A stretch of 64,000 nucleotides of DNA, from contig NC_083589.1 in NCBI RefSeq assembly GCF_027579695.1, positions 31,835,335 to 31,899,334 on the forward strand. Reading direction: 5' to 3'. The stretch is from Neoarius graeffei (Eukaryota; Chordata; Actinopteri; Siluriformes; Ariidae). The notes under the pieces were generated by a model that saw only the letters and a list, made by a program, of their open reading frames with translations, was not told where the DNA came from and searched no databases. Below are positions 51,801 to 61,858 of the stretch, in pieces. How positions within the stretch are numbered: position 1 is the first letter of the stretch; each line of letters opens with the position of its first letter. A program made the translations under genes and the position numbers.

Positions 51801-54800
51801 CTCAGCACAGCGTATCCGCGTATTCTCAATGTTTACACAGCACCGGAGCTGACACGATCTGGATTGAATACATGGACGCTGGCGGATTCCCGTTTCCAGG
51901 TGGTTTAATGTAAACGGACAGTGCATCCGCGAAGAAAACGAGACAGATACGGTCTAATGTAAACTTGGCCTAAGATGCTCCTTTGTCTTTTTGATGTTTC
52001 ATTGTTAATATGGTTATCTGTCCACCATTCAGTCAGATTGCAGACTTTTGCCCTCTGTCTTCCCAACACTCTGTCAATCTCTCAATACAGTTCAATCCCA
52101 TCACCTTAACTTTCCACCAGAGGGTTTGGGTTTTATGTTTACCTGCTGTTTTATATTGCTCACTCCTCATTCTACCACTTGCAGCCATTCAGATTTCTCA
52201 AGAGATCGCACGTCTGATGATTAAGGAAGAATTGTAGTTCTACATGTTTGCAGTCCAACAATGTATTGACTTCCTGCTCAAATACGTCTTTGGACTCGCC
52301 AGTTAATGACACGGGATTATTCCAGAAAACGTGTTTCACTCTTAACCCTGATTGGTTAAGTTTTCCCCATAAAACCCAGAGATCAGGGGGTTTGTTGGTT
52401 AACATGGCAGCTTGTGCTGTTAATTTGCTCTGTGGAAAGTTCACGTGAACTAAACCAGCCTCCGAAATAGACATGGGGTAATTGTAATCGTAATTGATTT
52501 GTAATTGATTACAATTGTATAAAAAAAAGTAATTTTATTCAGGAAACATGCTGTAACAAGCTAATATTTTGGCTAGGAAATTTCAGATGTGCTCAGAGGA
52601 AGTAAAAATCCAAACTGTTTTAAAGCATACTGTATTCCACTGTACACTGCACCCTTATGGGTAAAGTTTAAAAAGGCAAGTCTGCAGAAGGTACAGTTAG
52701 CCTATAATGACTGTTTAAGGATCCTACTTAGGAGACCAATGCCCCTTTTCCACCAAAGCAGTTCCAGGGCTGGTTCGGGCCCAGTGCTTAGTTTGGAACT
52801 GGGTTTTCTGTTTCCACTGACAAAGAACTGGCTCTGGGGCCAGAAAAACCGGTTCCAGGCTAGCACCAACTCTCTGCTGGGCCAGAGGAAAGAACCGCTT
52901 ACGTCAGCGGGGGGGCGGAGTTGTTAAGACCAACAACAATAACAAGACCGCGAAAGATCGCCATTTTTAAGCGGTGAGAAGCAGCAGCTGTACAAATGCG
53001 AAGTCATCCATTATTATTGTTGTTGCTGCTGCTGCTTCCGTGTTGTTTTTGCTTCGATATTCGCGCCAAGGTTTATGCAAATGTAGCGACGTAACTGACG
53101 TATACAGCGACGTAATGACGTAGCTCCGCAGGCTATGGAAAAGCAAACTGGTTCTCAGCTGGCTCGCAAGTTGAACGAGTTGTGAACCAGCACCAGCACT
53201 GGCCCCGAACCAGCCCTGGAACTGATTTGGTGGAAAAGGGGTACAAGGTGCTGTAGTGCTAGTGCCCTGTTCTGTAATGCAGGGGTCAGCACCTTTTTAA
53301 AGCTTTACTGAGGAACCTGATATATAAATTTATATGTTGCTTAAACGTGTCACAGAATGACATAATGGTGCTGATCAATCCCAGCTATAGTGTAATTCGG
53401 TACCAGTTACCAATATGGAGGTACTGGTATGATATATATATATTTTTTTTAAATTGATTGTTTTTATATTGGGCATGTGTAATCTGTGTACTTGGACCTT
53501 GAGTCTGGCAAATAAAGACTATGTAATTGCCATTATTGGTACCCATGATTACAATCATAGAAGTATAACAAAATTACATGATGGTAAAAATATAAGTGAA
53601 GAACATTGGTACCTTGTGTATACTGAACATCTTTGGTCCATTTACCTCCAGGGTCAGTAGACATTAACCCTCTGGGGTCTGAGGGTATTTTCTGGCACTC
53701 GAATGATTTTAACAAGCTCTGATTTTGTCAATTTCAATAAATCGTAAGCATTATTTTCAGTCGTATGACTTTTTTTGGTATTCAACACAAGTTCAGCTAC
53801 AGTAATATCCATGTAGTACGTATGTCATGATTGTACTTAAAAAAAAAAAAAACAACAGAGAAATTATGTTCTAAAATGCAGTTTTAGATCTGTGTTGGAA
53901 TGTGTGTGTGGGGGGGGACATGACCTTACCCGTTCTGTCGAACTGTTTTGGTCGCTTGAGTTGATTCTGTTCAGTCTTAGGAATGTATCAAACACACTTT
54001 AAATCTGCTCCATTGATTTGGACAGTTAACTGGCCACCAAAAAAATTGTCCTATTGTTTTGAGATAAAGGGTTGGCAGTGGGAGGGGTATTCAATGAGAA
54101 GATTAAAAATTTCCATTCATTCAAAGAGAAGTGAAACCCCCTCCCACTGCCAACTCTTAATACCATCAGGTCAGGTCCCAGTGGGTAAGGTCATGTGTTT
54201 TTTTTCACACATTCCAACACAGTTCTAAAACTGCTTTTTGCAACATCTTCATTTATCTGGTATTTTACTTTATTTTGGGATTTGACCCTATTCAGTGTGT
54301 CTTCAAATTAACTCTTGTAATATTTTACTCAGTTCAGAGCCACAACCTACTCTGTAATTTTGCTCCCACTCCAAACTCAAAGTAGAGCAAAATCAAAGAA
54401 CTGAAGGCAAATTTTTATGATCAATTCTATTTCTCATTTTATTAAATATAGGAATGCATTTTTGATCGCTGTTCTGTCACTGCTATAGCAAGTTATGAGT
54501 GTTTTGAAATATGCTATGTAATATCAGTCCATATGTCAAAGCAACGGCCGTAAACGAGATTCGCTGAGACCTGTGCGAGACATCGTAGGACGGAAGTAAA
54601 ATGTACAGCGGAAATCAAATGCCGCTTTTCCACTACAAACGCGGCTGAGCCGTGCCGTGCCGAGTCGAGCTGAGCGGGGCTGTTGGAGTTGCATTTCGAC
54701 TACAACCGCGCTGAACCGTGCTGGCTGGAAGTGGGTGGACACATTGGGTGGAGTTAGCGAAAGTGGGTGGACGTCACGTGATGTCGTTAAGCAGCGCAAA

Positions 54801-57800
54801 CAGTGACATCAGTGACAGTGGCGGAACAAGTCAGAGCCGGGCCGGGGGCGGGGCAAATGACCGGGCCCTTTATTAAAGCTTATCATAACATCATTTTAGG
54901 CTACAAAATGTCCGCAACTGCGGTGTTTACCAATTTCAACACTACCGGGTGCAACTATGTTATTTAGTACATCAAGTCCTTCAAACGAACATGTAACTCA
55001 GAAACAAAAAACATGAGGATACTGTACATGGCTCATAATAAAACAGCAATAGCCTATACTGCGCACATTATCTGAAGGGCATACGAATGAGCGCTCAGAG
55101 GTTGCAACGGTGACAGGAAGAGTCAGAAATAAAAGGAGGGCGGTGCAAACCTCACTGAATGCACTGTGTTTACCAATTTCAACACTACGGGGTGCAACTA
55201 TGTTATTTTGTACATTTAAGTCCTTCAAACGAACATGTAACTCAGAAACAAAAAAACATTCGGCGACATACTGTACATGGCTCATAATAAAACATCAATA
55301 GCCTACTGCGCGCATTATTTGAAGGGCATACGACGAGCCTTGCGCTCCGCGAACTCGTCCACGATGCTCTGTATGTCACTGATTCAGTGAGCTTTTAAGC
55401 GGTAGTCTCATGACCCGAATAGTAAACAATAAACATGGAGGACATGGAGTCGTTAGTGTTGCTGGTCTTGGTGCTGTGGCTTGTTGTCACCGACAACGCG
55501 GACAGATACTGGCAAGAGCGTATAGATGAGGCGAGGCGCATAAGGCTTCAGAAATTCTCGTAATTCTCCTTCTTCCGGGTTTGCGGTGTTTACAGATCCC
55601 AGCGCGCTCGCGGGGCGTGTGTGGGCATGTGAGGACACTCCTCCTCACCAATCAGTGCACAGGGGAGTGTCTGCTCACGCCCCCAACCTCAGTCGGCACG
55701 GCTTGGCTCGCTTCAGCCCCACTCCAAAACGGTGCGAGTTTTAGGGGCTAAGCAGGGCTGAAACGAGCTGAGTCGTGCTGGTTTTTGGTAGTCGAAACGC
55801 GAGCCGTGTCGGGCTGAAGCGAGCTGAAGTGAGCTGAAAAAGGGTAGTGGAAAAGGGCCAAAAGTGACCAACATCTGCCAACGTTATCAAAAGACGCGCG
55901 CGCCCTCTTTCGAATGCTGATGTAATCAAGCCGGAAGTTTTGTTTGTTTTGATCGCAGTCAGGAAAGTTTGAAAAAAGTAGGTAGTAATCATCATTTAAA
56001 CTTGTTTTTGTGCAGTACTTCGTTTGGAAAACAGTTTTCAAAATGGCGGCACTGACACCTGGCTGACGCTTCACGTTTCAAAGTCTCACACAAGTCTCGT
56101 GAAGATCGTGCGGATAAGCGACGCCTGCCGTGGACCGAACAAACTGAATTCAACATGGCTACAAACCCAATAGGCTGATAAGTATAATATTTAATTGCAA
56201 TTAGTTGCCAATACGAGTCCTGATATAAGGTTACTAAAACCGAAAACGTAATTGAACAACACGTTAATTAAGAAATAAAACAAGTTTAAAAATGCAGGGT
56301 TTTTTCTAGAAAAATTTAGTATGAGGGCGCTCACCATGGTGGGTGGGGGGGTGCCGGTTGTCCCCCCCCCCCCGTGCAAAGCCTTTCAAAAATGCTCCAA
56401 TGGGACATTCTGAGGCTATCTGAGAGGGAAATTGTAACAAATTGTCTGTCAACATTGAAAAAGAAAGAAGTAATCATCTTCTGCCCCGGACAGTCTTTGG
56501 CTTTCTTCCGCTTCGTGCCACGGAATTACATCTTTAAATGCCCAAGTGTCAACAAAAACAACTCGCGAACTACTTCTGTCAAAAGCTCCCGCGCCGGTGG
56601 GTGAAAGGTCATTCAGTCTCGAGAAATCTCGCTCTACAAGTCAGCTGACCTTGTATGGAACCCATGTCAAATCTCGCGAGAGCAGCCGCGACAAGTTAAT
56701 AACTAAACAACATGGCGCCTCAGTCTGGAAAACGCCAATTCGGATTGTTTTTGCACCGTCTGGTGGTGTATCTACTATGATTGGAATATTTTTAGAGCAA
56801 TTATAACGTATTTGATGATCAGATACATTGTCACGTAGTGTTGCTGGGATGTCTTCACGGAGTCGGTAAGGGGGCGCACGCTGAGGGTAAGGGGGCGCAC
56901 GCCGAGAGTAAGCGGGCGCAGCGCCCCTGTTCCCCCGTTTAGACGAAAGCCTGAAATGACTTCAGTTCCCCTTTAACTATTTTGAGAGAAATACTTTTAA
57001 CTCTGGGGGGGGCTGCTCAGTCACTTTTCCTGTGTATGCATTAGTGCTCACATCAACCGATCTGCTCATCAGAAATAGAAGAAAATTATGTATGTTTTCA
57101 CACATAGTCTCTTGCAGTTTAATGTACACTGGCCAGTTTTACATTACATTTTACGTTAAGACTAGATGTGAAAACATGCATAATGAAATTATAATAAATG
57201 TTGCAAGTAAAATTAACCTTGTTTTATTTTTCATCATTTGATTCATTGAGCAGTATTACTCATAAGTGCCTAAATTTGTCCCTAAATTGGTCAGAAGCAT
57301 TTGTCCATAACAGAACTTGGCACAGTATTGGCTGTAATTTATAGATGAAAGTCTTCCGGATTTACCCGGAAATCCGGATTTTTGACACAAACTCTTGAAA
57401 ATCTCCGGTTTTCCAAATGGAGAAACTGATTTTTTGCGTTCATAGACGCGGCGTAATACTTTGCATCGTCCTTGCATGGGCGCAGTCCTTAAATAGCCCA
57501 AACATAGTTCACTGATTAAAGACAGGTGTTCTTAGTTAACGGCGCGCGTGCCGGAGCTAAGGCGTGCAGGACTGACGCTGTTCTGCGCAAGCGCAACAAG
57601 CTCGCACTAGAAAGCATGTTCAAGCTGCCAGTGTAGCTGCAGTCTTTTTAGTTGCGAATTACGAGCATTTCCTCATGTAGTGCATTTCCAATTTTTAAAC
57701 TCGGATAAAAATTCGCCATGTCAAAACAAGCAAAAGTTTCCTCCTCCTTTCAACAGGAAGAGAGGTAAACAATTATTATATATTTTTTTTCCATCAAAGT

Positions 57801-60800
57801 TGCATTTTGTGGTTTCGAAGCGAAGTTTTAGTGCCATTTCTAGAACACATCAAGAAAACATGGAAGAAACAGCAATAATGGAGGACCTGGTTTCTAAGCT
57901 GCCTAAAACTAGTAATGGTCATTATTTTTTGTTACATCATGCACTCAGGCTGCCAGTGTGAGACACACACGCGCACCCTGAGACATCCTAGCCACGCCCC
58001 GATTTACATGAGAAATTTGGTCTTCATTGGTGTGTTTAAATTTAGACAATACGAACTAATGTAAACTATTGGCTTCAACTCAGATAAATATGAGTTGGAA
58101 ATGTTTAGTTCACTTTAGCGTCTGCAAACGCACAACTCTACTAAAAGATTGATAAACGAGGCTCAATGTCCAACATTGAAACCTGAAAGCTTTAGAAACT
58201 CTAAGGCCAAGTTTACATTAGACCGTATCTGTCTCATTTTCTTCGCGGATGCACTGTCCGTTTACATTAAAACGCCGGGAAACGGGAATCCGCCAGGGTC
58301 CACGTATTCAATCCAGATCGTGTCTGGTCCGGTGCTGTGTAAACATTGAGAATACGCGGATACGCTGTGCTGAGCTCTAGCTGGCGTCGTCATTGGACAA
58401 CGTCACTGTGACATCCACCTTCCTGATTCGCTGGCGTTGGTCATGTGACGCGACTGCTGAAAAACGGCGCGGACTTCCGCCTTGTATCACCTTTCATTAA
58501 AGAGTATAAAAGTATGAAAATACTGCAAATACTGATGCAAATACTGCCCATTGTGTAGTTATGATGGTCTTTAGGCTTGCCATCCTTCTGCTTGCAAGTG
58601 GTAAATGACTTGCGCACAGCGGCTCAGTCCCGAATCACTGCTCGTGCACTACACTCGCGCGCTCTGTGAGCTGCGCAGGGCCGGAGTGCGCACCCTCCAG
58701 AGGGCACTCGCTGTTCAGGGCGGAGTGATTTGGAGCGCAGCCGCTGAGGAGGAAGCGATGAGCCGCACTGACACATTTCAACTTGCGTGCCGAATTAGTC
58801 ATGTGATTAGCGTATCCGTGTATTGGCGTTGCTGTGTGCACGCGAATCATGTATTGGCGTTGCTGTGTGCACGCTAATCGTTTTTAAAAACGTTAATCTG
58901 ATGATCCGCTGGTATGGTCTAATGTAAACCCCACCTAACAGACCTTTACTTTTTAACAGGACTGTTTTGGGATTTTGCTGAGTTTACCTTCAACTGTCTG
59001 ATATTTTTCAAAGTAATGAACTGTGTAGCAGGAAAATCTCCGCGTTTTCTAAATGCACTCCTGAAAATTACTCATTAACTAGGGGAATTAAATTAGATGT
59101 TTTTGACATGTTAATCATTAATGTACATGAAAGAAAAAGGCTTAAAAGTTATAACTTGTTTTAGTGAAAATAAGTACTAAAATGCACTAGAATGCAGCGT
59201 TTTGTGTGTTGTTAATTTTTTTCGGGGGACCCCCCCCCCCCCCCCCCCCCAAAATATCTTAGTTTGACTTTCAAAAGTTCTTTTTTTTTTTTTTTCTTGG
59301 CTCCACTTTCATCTCTAGTAATTGTAATCTAAACTTGAGAAGTAATCGTAACTGAATTTCACATAATCGCCCCAGGTCTACTCCGAAGTCAACTCCACTT
59401 GCACTGGACAGCGGTCAGAGGACGATGTAAACATGTACTCTTGCATTGTTAACAGCTTTAATGGGTTAATATATACCCTCCCCCCCAACAATTTTTCTTA
59501 ATGTCATTTTATCTCAATTAAATTTGTATTTAATCCTATATTTATTGCATGCACGTGGACTCGTCTGTCCGTGGATTACGATAATTATTTCTGACACGTG
59601 GGCTTCAGGCAGTTCGTGACTTCTCACTATTTATAATCGTGTCTTATTTCAGCGTTTTCAAATCTAAAGGATGAATATGATGTCAGGGTGAAAACGTCCC
59701 ACAACACTAATGTGTGGAGAATGATTGATAGAATGCTGAAGATCATATGAATTAAATAAATACGAAGGCTGAATTTTTCAACAGTGTTGTCGTCTTTTTC
59801 CTCAGCAAGTGAGCAAAGGTGCCGTTTGGTCTGGTTTTTGTTACCCGGTGACTCTGATTCAGTGGAATTGTGTGAACTTGCATTTCTGTTCCTGCGCAGC
59901 TAGACCGCATCACGTGTGTTTTAAGTGTAGATACAACCGTGTGCATTTATTTACAAGCACACGCATGAGCTCTCACAGGTAGATAAGTTAAAGGAAAAAT
60001 CCACCCTCAGTGATTTTGCCTTAGTTTTGGAAATGATTCTCCTGTCGTAGCTCTAGGTCTCCTGTCGTTGTGCTTTTTTTTTTTTTCCTTGTTGTAGCTC
60101 TAGGTTCTCCTGCTGTTGCGCTGTTTTTTTTTTTTCTCCCTTCCTTGTCGCAGCTCTAGGTTCTCCTGTCGTTGCGCTATTTTTTCCCTTGTTGCAGCTC
60201 TAGGTTCTTCTGTCGTTGCGCTGTTTTTTTTTTTTTTTTTTTCGTTTTTTTTTTCCCCTTGTCGCAGCTCTAGGTTCTCCTGTCGTTGTGCTGTTTTTTT
60301 CCTTGTTGCAGCTCTAGGTTCTCCTGTCGTTGTGCTGTTTTTTTTTGTCCCCCCCCCCGTCGCAGCTCTCGGTTCTCCTGTTGTTGCGCTGTTTTTTTTT
60401 TTTTGTTTGTTTTTTTTTTCTTGTCGCGGCTCTAGGTTCTCCTGTCGTTGCGCTGCTTTTTTTTTTTTTTTTCCCCCCTTGTTGCAGCTCTAGGTTTTCT
60501 TTGTGCTGTAGTTCTAGGTTCTCTTGTTGCACTTTAAAAAAAAAATAAATAAAATTTTTCTTCAGGTAGTGCTTCGATGATCTTCAGTGCAGTTGATCGA
60601 AGTTGAATTCTAGTTGTATGAGAGACTTCTGTGTGAAGGTAAATTGTGCTTGGCCGCGGCAGAAGAGACTGTTCCCTGAGAGTTACACTAGAACCGGAAA
60701 TGTGTTCTTACCTTCACGCAGAATTTCTTGATTGAGATGTCCCTGGGGTGTCTTTAGTCAAGTCTTCAGATCAGTAAACTCAACACTCGGCTTTGTGTTT

Positions 60801-61212
60801 TAATGAATCCCACTTAAAGGGGCTCGGTTTATTGAAAGTATGAAGCAATTGTTATTATATTGGAGTACAAAATTAATCTGAAACAATAGTGAGAAATGAA
60901 ATGAAGAGGTTCTTTATGCATGCATCCATATTTTTGTTCCTCTGTCTGCAGATGGGCGGACAGACCCTGGGCTGAGTGACCTTGAGCAGGCCTTTGGGCT
61001 GATGGGGGTGAGTGTGGCAGAGCTGGAAGACTACATCAACAACCTGGAGCCGGTGGGGTTCTTCCACTCTATCCCTCAGTTCCCCATCAGCAAGAGCAGC
61101 ATGCTGCAGTTCCCCACCTCCAGCTTTGACACGGACGCCCGCAACGCCCTGCGTGGAGACAAGAGGGACTACATCCCAGAATACCTCCCTCCCCTCGCCC
61201 CGCTACACCAAG
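45672..61212 (+). CDS. taf3: TAF3, TFIID subunit 3, first two coding exons, 3' end missing
   Basis: TAF3 is a TFIID subunit; its N-terminal histone fold pairs with TAF10 and its C-terminal PHD finger reads H3K4me3. The window holds 142 codons plus one base in two exons. Residues 1 to about 80 are the histone fold (MCESYARSLMRVAVAQLCQA to GLMGVSVAELEDYINNLEPV), followed by the conserved IPQFPISKSSMLQFP and YIPEYLPPLAP. The central charged exon and PHD finger lie to the right. Intron 1 is 15.1 kb and packed with transposons. The order after ATP5F1C matches human 10p14. Confidence 0.95.
46395..46515. repeat. Short repeat, inverted partner of about 18720-18810
   Basis: GTATCTCCATCCTTGACTG and TGTATGCTGCATAAATGG are inverted matches to the block at 18750-18790. 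Confidence 0.5.
46869..47606 (-). pseudogene. Tc1 transposase pseudogene, element 3, without the final glutamate block
   Basis: An open frame of 245 residues covers KRFRESGRISVRKGQGQKTI, VLWSDESKFEVLYG (first D), LMVWGCISACGMGSLHIWKD and [11 protein letters not shown] (second D). After WPACSPDLS, where NPIE is expected, a deletion gives HIQNGRYDS and a stop. The catalytic E and C terminus are lost, so it cannot be active. Confidence 0.88.
47655..48020 (-). mobile_element. tRNA-derived SINE, copy 6
   Basis: The minus-strand copy runs from CATCTCATTATCTCTAGCC to the inverted head ACCACCCTGCCGCC. It lies upstream of the damaged Tc1 transposase; a target duplication is not clear. Confidence 0.82.
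48447..49468. repeat. Interspersed repeat, inverted partner of 18306-18664, with an internal insertion
   Basis: Outer parts 48450-48479 and 49137-49468 match the inverse of 18306-18664. The middle (48480-49136) is absent from the other copy; its ends CAAGTGCATATCC and GATGTGCACTTT are loosely inverted, so it is probably a nested element. T and A runs at 48509-48537 and 48616-48624. Confidence 0.55.
49505..50124. mobile_element. TIR repeat with CACTGGAT ends, copy 2
   Basis: It starts CACTGGATTTTGAGAAATGG and ends ATTGCTCATATCCAGTG, the reverse orientation of 33702-34316. It contains TTTA repeats and a G run at 49955-49967. Confidence 0.6.
50234..50470 (-). mobile_element. LINE reverse transcriptase C-terminal fragment
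   Basis: The frame reads MEYACGAWDPHFSLKRMCTL, ERAQRKAACFCANNSHPTTR and LRELGWTDLESRRTESRLIL, the usual end of a non-LTR retrotransposon ORF2 (LEYAC-VWDP block). It is a short dead fragment. Confidence 0.75.
50650..50795 (+). mobile_element. tRNA-related SINE, another type
   Basis: GTGGTTGAACAGTTAAGGCTCT and GGTCATGGGTTCAAGCCCCA give A-box- and B-box-like words, followed by AACAAGCTGCCACTGTTGGG. Confidence 0.55.
51010..52003 (-). mobile_element. Second LINE reverse transcriptase fragment, split by a MITE
   Basis: On the minus strand, NIKKTKEHL (51971-52003) continues at 51311 with IDFRRQQEEPLPLK, then VSSFELLGTRISEDLNW and QRHYFLRTLRETNLSAKL, with stops. This is the FLG-I and tail part of a reverse transcriptase. 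The MITE at 51312-51970 sits in the frame. Confidence 0.75.
51312..51970. mobile_element. TTTACATTAGACCGTATC MITE family, copy 3, exact TAA duplication
   Basis: The ends are GGTGGGGTTTACATTAGACC and the inverse GGTCTAATGTAAACTTGGCC. TAA flanks both sides (51309-51311, 51971-51973), and removing element plus one TAA rejoins the LINE frame. 659 bp, no transposase; PIF/Harbinger-like. Confidence 0.85.
52589..53440 (+). mobile_element. Third LINE reverse transcriptase fragment, split by a MITE
   Basis: The frame reads FKAYCIPLYTAPLWVKFKKA, SLQKVQLAYNDCLRILLRRP to 52739 and continues at 53244 as RCCSASALFCNAGVSTFKAL, then RNLIYKFICCLNVSQNDIMV. This is the AYC-PLYTA--W block of a non-LTR ORF2. Confidence 0.8.
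52740..53243. mobile_element. TIR element TGCCCCTTTTCCACC family, copy 3, exact CAA duplication
   Basis: The ends are TGCCCCTTTTCCACCAAAGC and the inverse TTTGGTGGAAAAGGGGTA. CAA is duplicated at 52737-52739 and 53244-53246, and the LINE frame is restored on removal. 504 bp, noncoding. It is the cleanest of the three copies. Confidence 0.88.
53661..54440. repeat. piggyBac-like end followed by a fold-back repeat
   Basis: TTAACCCTCTGGGGTCTGAG at 53668 looks like a piggyBac-type terminus, but no matching right end is found. Bases 53870-54000 and 54140-54235 are inverted (TGTGTTGGAATGTGTG, GACATGACCTTACCC), with an inner pair GGTTGGCAGTGGGAGGGG and its inverse at 54072 and 54138. Confidence 0.5.
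54620..55860. mobile_element. TIR element TGCCGCTTTTCCACTAC family, copy 2
   Basis: The ends TGCCGCTTTTCCACTAC and the inverse GTAGTGGAAAAGGGCCA match copy 1 at 24307 in inverse orientation. AAA flanks both sides. A hAT remnant is nested at 54816-55381. Confidence 0.8.
54816..55381 (-). mobile_element. Nested hAT remnant with transposase C terminus
   Basis: Copy 1 of the host gives the empty site. CAGTGGCGG and GTCACTG form the ends, and ATCAGTGA/ATTCAGTGA flank them. On the minus strand IQSIVDEFAERKARRMPFK with a stop, and separately LTLPVTVATSERSF, are hAT dimerisation-region pieces. A segment of about 165 bp is tandemly duplicated (54925 and 55166), which disrupts the frame. Confidence 0.7.
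56295..56953. mobile_element. Element with CAGG ends, copy 2, AAATG duplication
   Basis: It matches 29976-30694 throughout. AAATG precedes it (56290-56294) and follows it (56954-56958). The G and C runs at 56341-56373 differ from copy 1. The open frame with QKMITSFF survives, but its start codon is followed by TAA. Confidence 0.7.
56959..58204. other. TAF3 intron 1 stretch, unresolved
   Basis: No recognised repeat ends or coding sequence; short frames only. Confidence 0.35.
58205..58935. mobile_element. TTTACATTAGACCGTATC MITE family, copy 4, exact TAA duplication
   Basis: The ends are GGCCAAGTTTACATTAGACC and the inverse GGTCTAATGTAAACCCCACC, with TAA at 58202-58204 and 58936-58938. 731 bp. 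Confidence 0.85.
58939..60039. other. TAF3 intron 1 stretch with homopolymer runs
   Basis: A C run (59230-59250) and a T run (59281-59295) lie in otherwise unrecognised sequence. Confidence 0.4.
60040..60535. repeat. Minisatellite with GCAGCTCTAGGTTCTCCTGT unit
   Basis: About nine imperfect copies of a unit of 50-70 bp: GTCGCAGCTCTAGGTTCTCC, TGTCGTTGCGCTG, then a T run of changing length and CCCTTG. Length change is mostly in the T run. The Phe/Ser-rich frames across it are artefacts. Confidence 0.85.
60952..61212 (+). CDS. taf3: TAF3 exon 2 (residues 56-142)
   Basis: It reads YGRTDPGLSDLEQAFGLMGV, SVAELEDYINNLEPVGFFHS and ends YIPEYLPPLAPLHQ before GTACGC. Acceptor TCTGCAG; the phase fits exon 1. 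No further TAF3 exon is seen up to 64000. Confidence 0.95.
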
Positions 61213-61420
61213 GTACGCTTTACAGAAGGGCTGTTCTCCCAAATATGCAGTGTGTACAGGAACGGATCTCAGTAAATCAGAGCAGGACCGGTTTATATTT
61301 CATATATAAATTCACATGACGATGATGGAGAGCAAAGCAACACAAACTTAAACCTAAAGTGTTACACTGCGACTGGGTTTAATGCAAAAGTTCACGTAAT
61401 TGTATCGAAACACAGAAATG

Positions 61421-61635
61421 CTCTCACTGCAGAACCAAAAGTCCAAGGGGTGGAGTGGGGCCTGGTGTAGCTCCTCCTACCTGGGCGGAGTTGGGACAGC
61501 GCTGTGTGTTTCAGTCTGGAGAAGTGCGCGTGTTTGCATGTTGGACAGTGTCTTGTGGGCGAAGGTTGGAGTTAGGCTGATGGGAGATGGATCAAGTCTC
61601 ACTCCACCCCTTGGATGTTGGTTCTGCAGCGAGGG
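61421..61635. repeat. Inverted repeat with arms of about 33 bp
   Basis: CTGCAGAACCAAAAGTCCAA with GGGGTGGAGT at the left is mirrored by ACTCCACCCCTTGGATGTTGG and TTCTGCAG at the right. The loop is about 150 bp. It lies about 210 bp after TAF3 exon 2; probably a small mobile repeat. Confidence 0.6.
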
Positions 61636-61858
61636 CAATCTGCTTTTTTTGGGGGGGGGATTGGCTCTGTGGTGCACATGTGCATGATTTCAGTGACATG
61701 CGAGTTGAGATTTTCTCAATTTTATGCAAATTAGTGTCTTGCAAAAGTATTCATCCCCCTTGGTGTTTGTCCTGTTTTGTTGCATTACAAGCTGGAATTA
61801 AAATGGAATTTTTTGGGGTTAGAACTGTTTGATTTACACAACATGCCGACCACTTTAA

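Noticed and set aside
60116-60548. Phe/Ser-rich open frames
   Set aside because: They come from a minisatellite with T runs.
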